From positions 1 to 35,827 of the forward strand of contig WTJK01000052.1 of NCBI GenBank assembly GCA_011524855.1: a stretch of DNA of 35,827 nt. Reading direction: 5' to 3'. Positions 15,114 through 23,911 of this stretch are shown here, in pieces. The first letter of the stretch is position 1. Every line of letters starts with the position of its first letter. This DNA comes from Methanobacteriota archaeon. GTDB taxonomy: Archaea; Thermoplasmatota; Poseidoniia; Poseidoniales; Poseidoniaceae. The notes below the pieces were generated by a model, which saw nothing but the letters and a program-made list of their open reading frames with translations, was not told the origin of the DNA and searched no databases. Made by a program: the position numbers and the translations under genes.

Positions 15114-15560
15114 GTGCCCTTCCATCACGTGACCTGGCGAACAACGGGAAGCGCCGTCGCCGACCCAGCCGTCATCGTTGAGGCCATGGCGTGGCTGGCA
15201 GGAGGAAGCGACCATGTTCATGAAGAGCGAAGCACGTCGTACCACGGCGCACCGCTTCATTTGATCACGGCAACACTCCGCAGCAAACGTACCACCGTCG
15301 CCACGCTGGCTCGCCTCGGAGCAGCCAACCTCCGCACCCTGATCGAGGAGCGACCGACGAGAACCGATGATCAGAACGTCCTGCACCTGCGTTTGGACCT
15401 CCATCAACTCGTGGCTGGGCGTGCGGTCTTGGCCACCCCAAGCGACGTCCCAACGGTGAAAGGTCAAGCCAAGCTGGCCCTCTACCCCGGTCAAGACGCC
15501 AATGAGGAATGGAGAGCCTCACTGGAACATGCTCTCCAGGCTGCGGAGGAATCGGCCTGA
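15114..15560 (+). CDS. RNA-binding protein of the COG1325/PF01877 family
   Basis: About 148 residues. The body matches the archaeal COG1325 family, whose genes often lie near exosome or ribosomal genes: HHVTWRTTGSAVADPAVIVE, the conserved YHGAPLHLITATLRS, and LHLRLDLHQLVAGRAVLATP. The family is thought to bind RNA. The N-terminus is uncertain: GTG 15114 gives the typical family length and start, while ATG 14964 adds 50 residues that overlap the divergent eS1 gene and look unrelated. It is divergent from eS1, a ribosomal context that fits an RNA role. Its 3' end overlaps the sulfotransferase-like gene. Confidence 0.8.
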   Translation: MPFHHVTWRTTGSAVADPAVIVEAMAWLAGGSDHVHEERSTSYHGAPLHLITATLRSKRTTVATLARLGAANLRTLIEERPTRTDDQNVLHLRLDLHQLVAGRAVLATPSDVPTVKGQAKLALYPGQDANEEWRASLEHALQAAEESA

Positions 15561-17713
15561 AACACCTCGCATGCCTGATGGTGGTGGCGCTCCTGCTCTC
15601 GGGGCTTTCGTTGCCAGCTTCGGGTGAAGTCCACAGCGAGGAAGGCCCCACAGGGTGTGCGGCGAACCGCGAAAACTGGACCATCGGCTTGGTGCACTGC
15701 ACCAGTGAGGCATCGGTGGACTACGTGCTGTTTTCGCCCATTCCTTCCAACACAACCTACCTCATCGACCAAGAGGGGCGGATGATCAACGCTTGGACCT
15801 CGCCGGGTGCGTACCGCCCGGCCCTCTCCGCCTATTTGCTGCCGGACGGCAGCCTGCTCCGCAGTTCAAACATCGGAACCGAAGCCGTTGGCAATTTCAC
15901 CGGCGGTGGGATTGGTGGCAACATTGAGCGCATCGCATGGAACGGCACATTGCTGTGGTCATGGAATTACACCTCCGAGACGAGCATCCTTCACCACGAC
16001 ATCGAACCCATGCCCAACGGCAACATACTCGCCATTGCGTGGGAGGACATTCCCGAAGACGACGCCGTTGCTGCCGGGCGTAATCCCGCCATCGTCAGCG
16101 ATTCTCCGAACGGGGGCAACAACGTCTGGCCCGACAAGGTCATCGAAATTGAACCGGTCGGAAGCGACGATGCCAACATCGTGTGGACGTGGCGCGCCTG
16201 GGATCACCTCGTCCAGGACCACAACGCGTCCTTGCCCAACTACGGTGCCATCGCCGACCATCCTCGCCGTTTGAACGTGAACCACATGGGCGGTACCGGT
16301 GACCAGCAGGGACGAGCGGATTGGATGCACTGCAACGGTTTGGACTACCACCCTGTCTTGGATCAAATCGCCTTGTCCTGTCGAAGCATGAATGAAATTT
16401 ACATCATCGACCACAGCACCACCACCGAAGAAGCAGCCACCGATGCGGGTGGGAATGCTGGTCACGGTGGTGATTTCTTGTACCGTTGGGGCAACCCTCA
16501 GGTGTACGGTCAAGGCACGGGCGATGACCAACGGCTCTTTGCGCAGCACGATGTTCAGTGGGTGGTGGACGGTCATCCCGAGGCCGGAGGCCTGTCGGTG
16601 TTCAACAACGGTAACGGTCGTGCCGTTCCGTTCTCATCGGTCGACATCATCCAGCCCGTCCTCGACAACGGGACGTACGACATCAACGCCAGCGGAGCCT
16701 TCGGACCGGCTGAGCCCGCTTGGACCTGGGACATAGGCGAATCGATGTATTCCGGCTCGATTTCAGGCGCACAAGCCCTGCCCAACGGGCACATGCTGGT
16801 GACCCACGGAACGGTCGGCACGCTGTACGAAGTCGATGAAGCAGGGAACATTGTGTGGACGTACATTGACCCTGTGGGCCGAACCGGCCCGCACACGCAG
16901 GGCGAACCGGTGCCACCCGGCAACCGGGCGGGCACCACCTTGAATGCCGTTTTCAAGGCGATTCACTACGACCGTTCCTACCTTGAGGGGACAGGGATGG
17001 ACCTCGCACCCCAAGGCTACATCGAAGGGTGGGTGGACGACTGTCCCACCGTTGAGGCGTGGGGCTTGGACGTCGACGGCGATGGATGCGTGGACGATGG
17101 CGACGCGGACGGGGTGCCCGATCATGAAGACCGATGCCTTGCGGGAGACGACAGCGTTGACAACGACACCGACGGCGTGCCCGACGCTTGCGACACCTTG
17201 GTCGACAGCGACGGGGACGGCGTTGCCGATGCCGACGATCGGTGCGATGGGCACGACGACGCAGTGGACGTGGACAACGATGGGACACCGGATGCTTGCG
17301 ACGACCTGCTTGACAACGATGGCGATGGCATCGACAACACCAACGACCGCTGCAATGGGCACGACGACGGCGTGGACCTCGACGGGGACAACACACCGGA
17401 CGGTTGCGACGACCTCATCGATAGTGACATGGACGGTGTCGCAGACGTCGATGACGCGTGCCCGGCTCACGATGACAGGGTCGACACCGATGGCGATGGC
17501 GTTGCTGACGGTTGCGATGAGACACCTGCAGGCAACCAAACCCTTGGGGTTGAACCATCGAACAACACCAACGAACCGACGTCCTCCACCGAGACGGACC
17601 CCTCAAGCGGAACCCTTGCCCTCGCACCCGGCTTCGCTGTTGGAACGGTGCTTGCTCTCGGCCTGGCGGCCATCCTCGTCTGGCGAAGGTCCCGCAGTGC
17701 ACAGGGGCGTTGA
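15509..17713 (+). CDS. Arylsulfotransferase-like surface protein with TSP3 repeats
   Basis: Up to 734 residues. After a signal sequence (LACLMVVALLLSGLSLPASG) comes a ~450-residue domain resembling the arylsulfotransferase (ASST) beta-propeller family. Propeller blades show as repeats of HHDIEPMPNGNILAIAWE, HCNGLDYHPVLDQIALSC and ALPNGHMLVTHG. Next are about seven Asp-rich calcium-binding thrombospondin type 3 repeats (DxDGDGxxDxxDxC, DNA 17068-17522), a Thr/Asn/Ser linker, and one C-terminal helix (FAVGTVLALGLAAILVW) with a basic stop-transfer tail. The protein should sit outside the cell, held by the C-terminal helix. Family members move sulfate between phenolic compounds, but the catalytic residue could not be confirmed. 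The start is uncertain: ATG 15509 overlaps the previous gene by 52 bases, and ATG 15578 removes the basic n-region. Confidence 0.82.
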   Translation: MESLTGTCSPGCGGIGLKHLACLMVVALLLSGLSLPASGEVHSEEGPTGCAANRENWTIGLVHCTSEASVDYVLFSPIPSNTTYLIDQEGRMINAWTSPGAYRPALSAYLLPDGSLLRSSNIGTEAVGNFTGGGIGGNIERIAWNGTLLWSWNYTSETSILHHDIEPMPNGNILAIAWEDIPEDDAVAAGRNPAIVSDSPNGGNNVWPDKVIEIEPVGSDDANIVWTWRAWDHLVQDHNASLPNYGAIADHPRRLNVNHMGGTGDQQGRADWMHCNGLDYHPVLDQIALSCRSMNEIYIIDHSTTTEEAATDAGGNAGHGGDFLYRWGNPQVYGQGTGDDQRLFAQHDVQWVVDGHPEAGGLSVFNNGNGRAVPFSSVDIIQPVLDNGTYDINASGAFGPAEPAWTWDIGESMYSGSISGAQALPNGHMLVTHGTVGTLYEVDEAGNIVWTYIDPVGRTGPHTQGEPVPPGNRAGTTLNAVFKAIHYDRSYLEGTGMDLAPQGYIEGWVDDCPTVEAWGLDVDGDGCVDDGDADGVPDHEDRCLAGDDSVDNDTDGVPDACDTLVDSDGDGVADADDRCDGHDDAVDVDNDGTPDACDDLLDNDGDGIDNTNDRCNGHDDGVDLDGDNTPDGCDDLIDSDMDGVADVDDACPAHDDRVDTDGDGVADGCDETPAGNQTLGVEPSNNTNEPTSSTETDPSSGTLALAPGFAVGTVLALGLAAILVWRRSRSAQGR
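17068..17522 (+). repeat. Asp-Gly-Asp (TSP3) coding repeats in the sulfotransferase-like gene
   Basis: The coding sequence repeats GACGGCGAT-like triplets encoding calcium-binding DxDxDG loops, alternating with Cys-containing spacers. Unit length is irregular (roughly 20-30 codons), unlike the exact periods in the gene at the window's right end. Confidence 0.8.
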
Positions 17714-17755
17714 CCGTTTTCGGTTGTACGAAATCGAAAACCTAACCTAACAAGC

Positions 17756-17764
17756 CATTAAGTA
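17756..17764 (+). promoter_or_regulatory. Likely TATA box for ferredoxin
   Basis: CATTAAGTA sits in the AT-rich spacer 17714-17797, about 38 bases before the ferredoxin ATG. A start ~25 nt downstream (~17785) would leave a short leader containing GACGAGGA, a good ribosome-binding site. Confidence 0.5.
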
Positions 17765-17797
17765 GAGTACCCGAGGTGGTTGTGACGAGGAAGCAAC

Positions 17798-18073
17798 ATG
17801 CCACACATCGTCACCTCTGCCTGCGTTGACCACAAGTATCAGGAATGCGTCGCCGTCTGTCCCGTTGAAGCCTTCCGAGAGGCTGACACCTACCTCGTCA
17901 TCGACCCCGACGAGTGCATTGACTGTGGTGCTTGCGTCCCGGAGTGCCCCGTGGACGCCATCTTCGCCGACACCGATGTTCCTGCTGAAGAGGAAGCATG
18001 GATCGACCGGAACGCCGAAGAATCCGTCGATGCTGAAATCGCCGAAGGCGATTCACCCGTTCTCGCTGATTGA
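17798..18073 (+). CDS. 7Fe ferredoxin ([3Fe-4S][4Fe-4S])
   Basis: A 91-residue cytosolic electron carrier. The first cluster region is [18 protein letters not shown]: the second cysteine of a standard CxxCxxC is replaced by Asp, leaving C9, C17 and C21, which suits a [3Fe-4S] or Asp-ligated cluster. The second region [16 protein letters not shown] has a full [4Fe-4S] set. An acidic tail of ~35 residues ([13 protein letters not shown]...) follows, as in the Thermus/Azotobacter FdxA type. It has its own promoter and ribosome-binding site (GAGGA). The electron partners are not identifiable here. Confidence 0.93.
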   Translation: MPHIVTSACVDHKYQECVAVCPVEAFREADTYLVIDPDECIDCGACVPECPVDAIFADTDVPAEEEAWIDRNAEESVDAEIAEGDSPVLAD

Positions 18074-18188
18074 AGCCGCTCAGCAATTCAATTTTTCCAA
18101 CGCGTTTAGCGAAAGCTGGACCCGACACTGCGTGGGCAACAACAAGCAAAGAACCAACCTTCTTGAAGGAACGGCGACAGCCAACAGC

Positions 18189-19187
18189 ATGAGCAGGGAA
18201 CCTGTGGATTTGGAACAACTTCGTCACGGCAGTAACCTCGTCAAGCGGGGCTTCGCACGCATGCAACAAGGCGGCGTGATCATGGACGTCGTTGATCCGG
18301 AACAAGCCGCGGTAGCCGAGGATGCAGGTGCTGTCGCCGTGATGGCCCTTGAACGCGTCCCCGCCGACATCCGCAAAGCCGGTGGCGTGGCTCGCATGAG
18401 CCATCCTGACATGATCCAAGGGATTCTTGATTGCACGTCCATTCCAGTCATGGCAAAATCCCGTATTGGCCACGAGGGTGAGGCCAGAATCCTCGAGGCC
18501 ATGGGTGTGGACATGGTGGACGAGAGCGAAGTGCTCACCCCCGCAGACCCCTACTTCCACATCAACAAACACACCTACGACATCCCCTTTGTCTGTGGAG
18601 CCACCGGGCTTGCAGAAGCCGTACGGAGAATCTGGGAAGGCGCAGCCATGATTCGAACCAAAGGCGAAGCAGGGACGGGGAACGTCGTCGCGGCCGTGAC
18701 CCACGCTCGCTTGATCGACCAAGAAATTCAACAAATTCAATCGCTGGATGACCACGGATTGAACGCAGCCGCCGAGCAAATCATTGACCGGTACAAAGTG
18801 CTGGCATCGCAATCCACCTTGCCAGGCACCCATCTCAACACACCGTTTGGTCCCGTGGACGACGCCATGCACGCCGGTGTTCGTGAGGTGCTGGATGAGG
18901 TCCACAAACTCGGACGGCTCCCGGTGGTGACGTTCTCTGCTGGCGGCATTGCAACCCCAGCGGACGCATCGTTGATGATGCGCATGGGCATGGACGGCAT
19001 CTTCGTCGGCTCTGGTATTTTCAAGTCGAGCGACCCGAAAACCATGGCCGATGCCATCGTGATGGCCACCGCGCACTACGACGACGCCTCAAAGGTGGCT
19101 GAAGCCATGGCCATGATGGCCGGCGAACCCATGAAGGGCGACGAATTGGAAACCCTCGAGGTTCGTTTGGATCAGCGCGGATGGTGA
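18189..19187 (+). CDS. pdxS: Pyridoxal 5'-phosphate synthase subunit PdxS
   Basis: A 332-residue (beta/alpha)8 lyase that builds pyridoxal 5'-phosphate from ribose 5-phosphate, glyceraldehyde 3-phosphate and ammonia supplied by PdxT. Key residues are intact: Asp33 in GGVIMDVVD, Lys90 in VMAKSRIGH and Lys158 in [10 protein letters not shown]; the C-terminus ends ...DQRGW as usual. Compared with B. subtilis PdxS there is an insertion of about 40 residues between [12 protein letters not shown] and [13 protein letters not shown], also known in archaeal PdxS. ATG 18189 is chosen because it gives the conserved N-terminus; upstream codons overlap the ferredoxin gene. PdxT is not adjacent. The 115-base spacer before it is AT-rich (ATTCAATTTTT near 18088) and may hold a promoter. 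Confidence 0.97.
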   Translation: MSREPVDLEQLRHGSNLVKRGFARMQQGGVIMDVVDPEQAAVAEDAGAVAVMALERVPADIRKAGGVARMSHPDMIQGILDCTSIPVMAKSRIGHEGEARILEAMGVDMVDESEVLTPADPYFHINKHTYDIPFVCGATGLAEAVRRIWEGAAMIRTKGEAGTGNVVAAVTHARLIDQEIQQIQSLDDHGLNAAAEQIIDRYKVLASQSTLPGTHLNTPFGPVDDAMHAGVREVLDEVHKLGRLPVVTFSAGGIATPADASLMMRMGMDGIFVGSGIFKSSDPKTMADAIVMATAHYDDASKVAEAMAMMAGEPMKGDELETLEVRLDQRGW

Positions 19188-19191
19188 ACGC

Positions 19192-19431
19192 TCAGTTGAG
19201 CGGGTCGGAAATGCCTTTCTCACCGAGCGTCCACTTGAGTGTCTTCACGACGCCCTGAAGCGCTTTGTGGTTCCTTGCTGCCTCTTTCATGCCCTTTTGG
19301 TCATCTTCGCTCTTGCATGTTTCGTACCAGGCTTTCCATTCTTTCATCTTGACCTCTGCTTGGTCAAGCATTGCCTCGATTTCCGCCCAGGTGCGGTCGT
19401 AGGACCGCTCAGGTGCCTCATTCTGAACCAT
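19192..19431 (-). CDS. Small charged helical protein, unknown
   Basis: A 79-residue protein with no recognised family, almost entirely alpha-helical and charged (AEIEAMLDQAEVKMKEWKAW, KSEDDQKGMKEAARNHKALQ), with two tryptophans spaced for helix packing. It looks like a small cytosolic helical-hairpin protein. ATG 19431 is preferred over the open frame that continues to 19494, because a strong TATA box lies inside that extension 30 bases upstream. Its stop lies four bases after that of the convergent pdxS. Confidence 0.7.
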   Translation of the reverse strand: MVQNEAPERSYDRTWAEIEAMLDQAEVKMKEWKAWYETCKSEDDQKGMKEAARNHKALQGVVKTLKWTLGEKGISDPLN

Positions 19432-19460
19432 GGTGCTCAAATTTCGCCCCTTCGGCAGGG

Positions 19461-19467
19461 TATTTAT
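19461..19467 (-). promoter_or_regulatory. TATA box for the small helical protein gene
   Basis: The minus strand reads GGCATAAATACC, with ATAAATA at this position, 30 bases upstream of ATG 19431. A transcript starting ~25 nt downstream would have a leader of only a few bases. The box lies just past the end of the nucleotidyltransferase gene. Confidence 0.65.
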
Positions 19468-19490
19468 GCCCTTGTCCGGAATGCCCATCT

Positions 19491-20540
19491 TCACGTTGGG
19501 ATTCGTTGACTGTCAAACGCACCGGCTTTGAGGCGCTCATCATCGCCGACAACGCATGCGTTTAACCTCGTCCCGGGCGACAGCACGACGTTGGTTCCGA
19601 TCACGGAATCCCTGATGACGCACCCCGGTGGAACGGGTGTTCCGCCCATCAGCAACGAACCCCTGACTTCTGCCCCCGCCGCCACCGAGCAACCGACGCC
19701 GAGGTAACTGCTCTGGAGTTCACCAGCGACCTGGACGCCGTGGGCTAGTACGCTGTTCGAGACGATGGTGGCACCGTCCTCGAGGGCGAACGGGAGTTCA
19801 TCACGGCGCTCCAACAGAGCGGCTTGAGCGTTCAACAACTCACTGGGCTGGCCGACGTCAAACCAAACACCGTTGATGGTTTGTGCATACATGGGCCAGC
19901 CCATCGCCAGCAAACGTGGGAAGAGTTGTTTGCTGAAATCGAATTTTTCACCAACCGGCACGTGCTCAAACACTTCGGGTTCCAAAACATACAAACCAGC
20001 GTTGATCACGTTGGAGAACGCCTCTTCTGGCGCCGGTTTTTCGAGGAAGCGTCGGATAAAGCCCGAACGCAGGTCTCCGTCCACTTCCCCGGCGGGTGTC
20101 GCCGACAAACCAACGATGCCGAACTCGGAGGGGTCGTCCACCTCCCACAACGCCATGGTTACCTTCGCACCATGACTGCGATGAGCTTCGACCAAGGCAC
20201 CCACGTCGAACGAGGCGACGGCATCACCCGAGCCAACAATGACGGTTCCAGTGATCCGGTCGCGAAGCAACCCCACGCTGCCTGCGGTCCCCATCGGCGT
20301 GGATTCCTGGTTCACCGAGGCGTTGAGACCTGACTGATTCCATGATTCGACGTGGGTTTCCAGTTGTTCACCGCGGTAACCGGTGGTCACGACGATGTCG
20401 GTGGCGCCCGCTTCCACCATTGCATCTTTGACGAAATCAATGACAGGGCGCCCAAGCAATTCCACCATCGGTTTGGGGCGGGTTCGCGTCAATGGCATCA
20501 AGCGCGAGCCCTGGCCTCCGGCCATGATGATGCCCAACAC
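19491..20540 (-). CDS. Sugar-phosphate nucleotidyltransferase with hexapeptide domain
   Basis: A 349-residue NDP-sugar pyrophosphorylase, which joins a sugar 1-phosphate to an NTP. The N-terminal domain has the signature IIMAGGQGSRLMPLTRTRPKPM (quoted in parts: GGQGSR at 8-13, PKPM at 22-25), then GSGDAVASFD for metal and nucleotide, and FLEKPAPEEAF. From ~residue 250 a left-handed beta-helix appears (VLAHGVQV, YLGVGCSVAAGAEVRGS, VIRDSVIGTNVVL), which in relatives controls assembly or carries an acyltransferase. The sugar is not certain; glucose, mannose and GlcNAc 1-phosphate are all possible. The start is GTG 20540, ten bases after the coiled-coil gene stop. Confidence 0.9.
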   Translation of the reverse strand: MLGIIMAGGQGSRLMPLTRTRPKPMVELLGRPVIDFVKDAMVEAGATDIVVTTGYRGEQLETHVESWNQSGLNASVNQESTPMGTAGSVGLLRDRITGTVIVGSGDAVASFDVGALVEAHRSHGAKVTMALWEVDDPSEFGIVGLSATPAGEVDGDLRSGFIRRFLEKPAPEEAFSNVINAGLYVLEPEVFEHVPVGEKFDFSKQLFPRLLAMGWPMYAQTINGVWFDVGQPSELLNAQAALLERRDELPFALEDGATIVSNSVLAHGVQVAGELQSSYLGVGCSVAAGAEVRGSLLMGGTPVPPGCVIRDSVIGTNVVLSPGTRLNACVVGDDERLKAGAFDSQRIPT

Positions 20541-20549
20541 ATCGAGACC

Positions 20550-21551
20550 TCAACGTCGACGGACAGGGTTGAGGCGACGCATGTTTTTCTTCTTGGAATT
20601 GGTGGCGCCTCGCTTTTCTTTCTTGACGGGTTCGTTGCTCCCAATGCCACCGAAGACCAGTTGACCTTCGCTCAAGAGCGAAGCGACCAGTTGGTCGGCG
20701 ACCTCATCGGATTCAGCACCGGTTTTCATCTCGGCCTTGACAGCGTTGTTGTGGTCAACCATCCACGATTTGCGTTCCTCAACCGCCATGTTCAGTTGCT
20801 CACGGACTTTGTTGACGTCCACCATCAACTCGGTGATCTTCTCGTGAACACCGTTTGCCTTCTCGTGGTATTCCACGGATTCGAGGTGGTGCCGGTCGCC
20901 TTCAGCCTTCAGGAAGTCCCGGTGGTCAAGACCTTCTTTGTACTCGGCCCACTTTTCATCGGCCCGCTTCAGTGCTTCAACGAAGAGGTTGTGCGCATCG
21001 TCGGACTCTGCTTTGAGCGTCGCAATGGCTTCGTCAAGGTTGGACAAGTCAACGCTGACGAGTTCAAACTTCTCTACCTCAGGCGCCAGTTCTTCGGCGC
21101 GTCGCTTCATGCGCTTGATGCGTTCCATGGTCTCCTTTTCCTTCTTGGTGCTTGAGGACGTTGTCTGAAATTGCTCGTCGAGATTCTTGATCTCGTTCAT
21201 CAACTGGGAGTACTCTGCGGTGGCGGATTTCTTTGCCCCCGCCTCGGACCGTCGCCCCTTGGCTTGACCGAAGAGTTCCTTCAGCTGAGCGTTCACAGCG
21301 TCTCGCTTTGCTTTGTGGAGGTTACGCTCAGCGTGGATGGCGTCCAGTTCAGACTTCACGAGCTTGAGTTTGTCACGATGTTCCCTGTACTGCTCCTGCA
21401 CGGCATCGCGCTTCTTGGCCAAGGCCTTGCCTTGTTCACGCAAAGAATTGCGCGTTTCGCGCATCTTGCGGACTTTGGCTTCCATGGTTTGAAGTTCTTC
21501 ACGAAGCCCTGAGTCGGGTTTCTTTTCATCGTCGCCCCTGAGGCCGCGCAT
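20550..21551 (-). CDS. Coiled-coil protein (COG1340-like) with basic tail
   Basis: A 333-residue protein, nearly all long charged helices from residue ~12 to ~280 (MEAKVRKMRETRNSLREQGK and onward), typical of the archaeal coiled-coil family COG1340 of unknown role. It has the same plan as the gene at 28535: two long coiled segments around a Lys/Gly-rich hinge (FGQAKGRRSEAGAKK). Residues ~286-307 form a short tail, DQLVASLLSEGQLVF, similar to the SHOCT-like tail of that paralogue but degraded after the Gly. The last ~26 residues are strongly basic (KKKNMRRLNPVRRR) and could bind nucleic acid or membrane. ATG 21551 is used; longer in-frame versions run into the upstream gene. Confidence 0.82.
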   Translation of the reverse strand: MRGLRGDDEKKPDSGLREELQTMEAKVRKMRETRNSLREQGKALAKKRDAVQEQYREHRDKLKLVKSELDAIHAERNLHKAKRDAVNAQLKELFGQAKGRRSEAGAKKSATAEYSQLMNEIKNLDEQFQTTSSSTKKEKETMERIKRMKRRAEELAPEVEKFELVSVDLSNLDEAIATLKAESDDAHNLFVEALKRADEKWAEYKEGLDHRDFLKAEGDRHHLESVEYHEKANGVHEKITELMVDVNKVREQLNMAVEERKSWMVDHNNAVKAEMKTGAESDEVADQLVASLLSEGQLVFGGIGSNEPVKKEKRGATNSKKKNMRRLNPVRRR

Positions 21552-21613
21552 AACCAGTTCCACGGCCAACCACCTATCAAGGCTACGGGTGCTGCACGCA
21601 ACAAGCAACACGG

Positions 21614-23191
21614 TCAACCCGTGATACCGAAGACTTGCAGAGAAATCATGACCGAGGAAACCAGCACGCCGCAACCACCCAACACGTAGGCCATGATGGC
21701 ACCCGTACGGCGGAGCCATTGACTGAACTCTGCTCGAACGCGGACGTTGATTTGACGGCCCAAGAGAAGTTCCCCGTTGGTCTCCTCCAAACGGACCGAC
21801 ACCGTGGCGTCACCGTTGGAAATTGGGACCAAGGTTTGCCAAGACACGGTGCTGTCCATCAGGAGACCTGACATTTTTCCGAGCACGTCTTCGTTTCCTT
21901 TCTGCGCCAGTGGGAGGGATTTGGTGGACCACCAATACCGTTGACCCGGTTCGAGTCGATAGGTCAATGCCACGTCCTTGGGAAGGAAATTTGGCGTTTG
22001 AACGCGAAACACCACCGTCCGTGGCTGGTCGGAAAGGTTGTGAAACAGGGTGAACAAGTTGGCACGATCGGTGACAACGTTCTCCATGTCAACTTCGAAC
22101 ACGAGGTCTTCCATTGCAGGGCTATCCCCTGATTCGAGATTCTGTTTCAGGCGGTCCACCATGCGGAAAAACGCAGGGCTTCGCTTGGTGATGGTTCCCA
22201 TCAGCACCAACCAAACCTCAAGCGTGAACACAGGATGTTTGAACACGTATTCCATGCCCTTCAAGGTCAAAATTTCCTTGAGTTCGTTTTCCATCGTCGA
22301 GCGATCAAGCCCGGTGGCGTGACGGTACAACGTCATCAGGAATTTTTCGTGAGCGAATGCCCGCTTCACCGTTTTTCGGAAACCGCCTTCGAGACCCTTG
22401 CAGTACTCGTCGTACTCCGATCGCAGCAAGGGGTCCATGTGGGTCTTGAGCAGGTCGTTGAACACCATGGAGAGGGTTGAGGGGTGAACGGGGGGAGAAT
22501 ACGCCGCCATGAGCCCCGTCCGGTCCACCATGTTGAAGGGGGTTGAACGGGTTGGCAAGTGCGATCCAACCGACAACACCAGCAGCGCAGCCGCACCGAG
22601 CAACGAAACGGTGCCCAATTCGTCGGCTGGACCAACGTAGAGAACAACCAGCAGCATGAACGAGGCCAGCACGGCAAAGAGCAAACTGCGGTTGTGGTGG
22701 TGACCGGACTGCTTCATGGAGAAAACCAACCCATCGAACCCGTGCAGGGAAGCGACGGAGCGGTGGTCGTCGTTGGATTCGTCAATGCGCTGTTCAAACG
22801 CTTGCATCGACATGGCCACACGGTAGCGATGAAAACCGACCGCAAGGGTATAACCAAGGAGGACAACAAACGAGATGGATGCCAAAAACACGGAGAATGA
22901 CATGTTCAGGTTGGGCTCGATGTTGTCTGCCCACCAAGCAGGAGATGCGGAAGAAAACGCCCATGTCACAAAAAAAGTAAAGCCGGTGAACGCGGGCAAA
23001 AACAGGATCAGTCGGAGACCTGAACTGATGATCTGTGAATCGATGGCGTGCAGCACCGGCTCCGACAATCGAAAGCCAACATCGGAGGATGCGGGACCCG
23101 CTTCTGCGTGGGGGGTCGAAACACTCACCGATTCCTCGGTGGGATCCTCGGCAGACTCAGCGGCGTCGTCACCAGCAACGTCGCCCGCCAT
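21614..23191 (-). CDS. Five-helix membrane protein of unknown function
   Basis: A 525-residue protein from ATG 23191 (an upstream ATG at 23248 would overlap the DtxR-like gene). An acidic, Ser/Glu-rich disordered N-terminus of ~50 residues leads into four transmembrane helices (LILFLPAFTGFTFFVTWAF, VFLASISFVVLLGYTLAVGF, LLFAVLASFMLLVVLYVG, VSLLGAAALLVLSVG). A cytosolic or surface domain of ~280 residues with helices and beta-strands follows. One C-terminal helix (AIMAYVLGGCGVLVSSVMIS) closes it. No enzymatic motif is seen. The order DtxR regulator, membrane protein, coiled-coil protein, sugar nucleotidyltransferase, all same strand with gaps under 65 bases, suggests one operon. Confidence 0.78.
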   Translation of the reverse strand: MAGDVAGDDAAESAEDPTEESVSVSTPHAEAGPASSDVGFRLSEPVLHAIDSQIISSGLRLILFLPAFTGFTFFVTWAFSSASPAWWADNIEPNLNMSFSVFLASISFVVLLGYTLAVGFHRYRVAMSMQAFEQRIDESNDDHRSVASLHGFDGLVFSMKQSGHHHNRSLLFAVLASFMLLVVLYVGPADELGTVSLLGAAALLVLSVGSHLPTRSTPFNMVDRTGLMAAYSPPVHPSTLSMVFNDLLKTHMDPLLRSEYDEYCKGLEGGFRKTVKRAFAHEKFLMTLYRHATGLDRSTMENELKEILTLKGMEYVFKHPVFTLEVWLVLMGTITKRSPAFFRMVDRLKQNLESGDSPAMEDLVFEVDMENVVTDRANLFTLFHNLSDQPRTVVFRVQTPNFLPKDVALTYRLEPGQRYWWSTKSLPLAQKGNEDVLGKMSGLLMDSTVSWQTLVPISNGDATVSVRLEETNGELLLGRQINVRVRAEFSQWLRRTGAIMAYVLGGCGVLVSSVMISLQVFGITG

Positions 23192-23228
23192 GGTCGTAGG
23201 AGGAGCGGGGTGTTCTAAAGCGTTCAGC

Positions 23229-23891
23229 CTAAGGGCGAACCTGCTCAACCAAAATCCCGTTCATCCATGAAGGATCGAGATGGAGTTCCATGTTGGCTTC
23301 GGTGGACCACGTCCCGTTTTCAAGGATCAACACGCTCTTGATGCCAATGTCCTGCTCAGCCAACCACTGCGTGACTTGCCCAGGAAGCAGCAGAAGGCGA
23401 ACGATGTAACGGCCAGAGGCTTTGACCGAACGAACCGGCTCGATGGTAGCGATTTCAGCGAGGCGGGCTTGAATTCGTTCACTCGGTTCGGGGATCGGCC
23501 GGCCGCTGGGGTCGGTGGTCAGACCGCTCAACATGGTGGACAACGCCACCTCAAGGTCGTCATCGATGGCATGCTCCAACCTGCAAGCGGTCTCATGCGG
23601 ATTGCCCTCGTAAGGCAACAAATCGAGCAGAACCTCGGCCAGTCGATGACGACGCTTCATCTGTTGGCCGTGAACCAGGCCAGCAGACGTGAGCTTAGCA
23701 CCTTTGTATGGAACGTACTCAAGGAAACCCCGTGCGGCCAGGCGTTGGACCATTTCTGTGGCCGATGCCGGTTTCACCCCGAGCTTGGCAGCCAAATCGC
23801 CGGTGCGTACCCTCCCATCGGGACGTTGCTCGTGAAACTCGTACATCATCTCAAGATATTCGTCTTCGAACTCTTGAAAATGGCCAACCAC
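23229..23891 (-). CDS. DtxR/MntR-family metal-dependent transcription regulator
   Basis: A 220-residue iron- or manganese-sensing repressor. The N-terminal winged helix spans ~10-70 (DEYLEMMYEF, then recognition helix KPASATEMVQRLAARGFL). The dimerisation and metal domain keeps the full set of ancillary and primary ligands seen in DtxR/IdeR: H82 and E86 in RRHRLAEVLL, then H99, C103, E106 and H107 in HETACRLEHAI. The Cys at position 103 favours iron over manganese, by analogy with DtxR. A C-terminal beta domain of ~80 residues is present. The start is GTG 23891. It lies 20 bases after the twin-zinc-ribbon gene, so it is probably in the same transcript. Confidence 0.93.
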   Translation of the reverse strand: MVGHFQEFEDEYLEMMYEFHEQRPDGRVRTGDLAAKLGVKPASATEMVQRLAARGFLEYVPYKGAKLTSAGLVHGQQMKRRHRLAEVLLDLLPYEGNPHETACRLEHAIDDDLEVALSTMLSGLTTDPSGRPIPEPSERIQARLAEIATIEPVRSVKASGRYIVRLLLLPGQVTQWLAEQDIGIKSVLILENGTWSTEANMELHLDPSWMNGILVEQVRP

Positions 23892-23911
23892 GATGAATCA
23901 CGCCGATTGAA

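Noticed and set aside
17898-19076. 392-codon minus-strand open frame opposite pdxS
   Set aside because: PdxS is unmistakable on the plus strand; the antisense translation is rich in His, Cys and Val without any motif.
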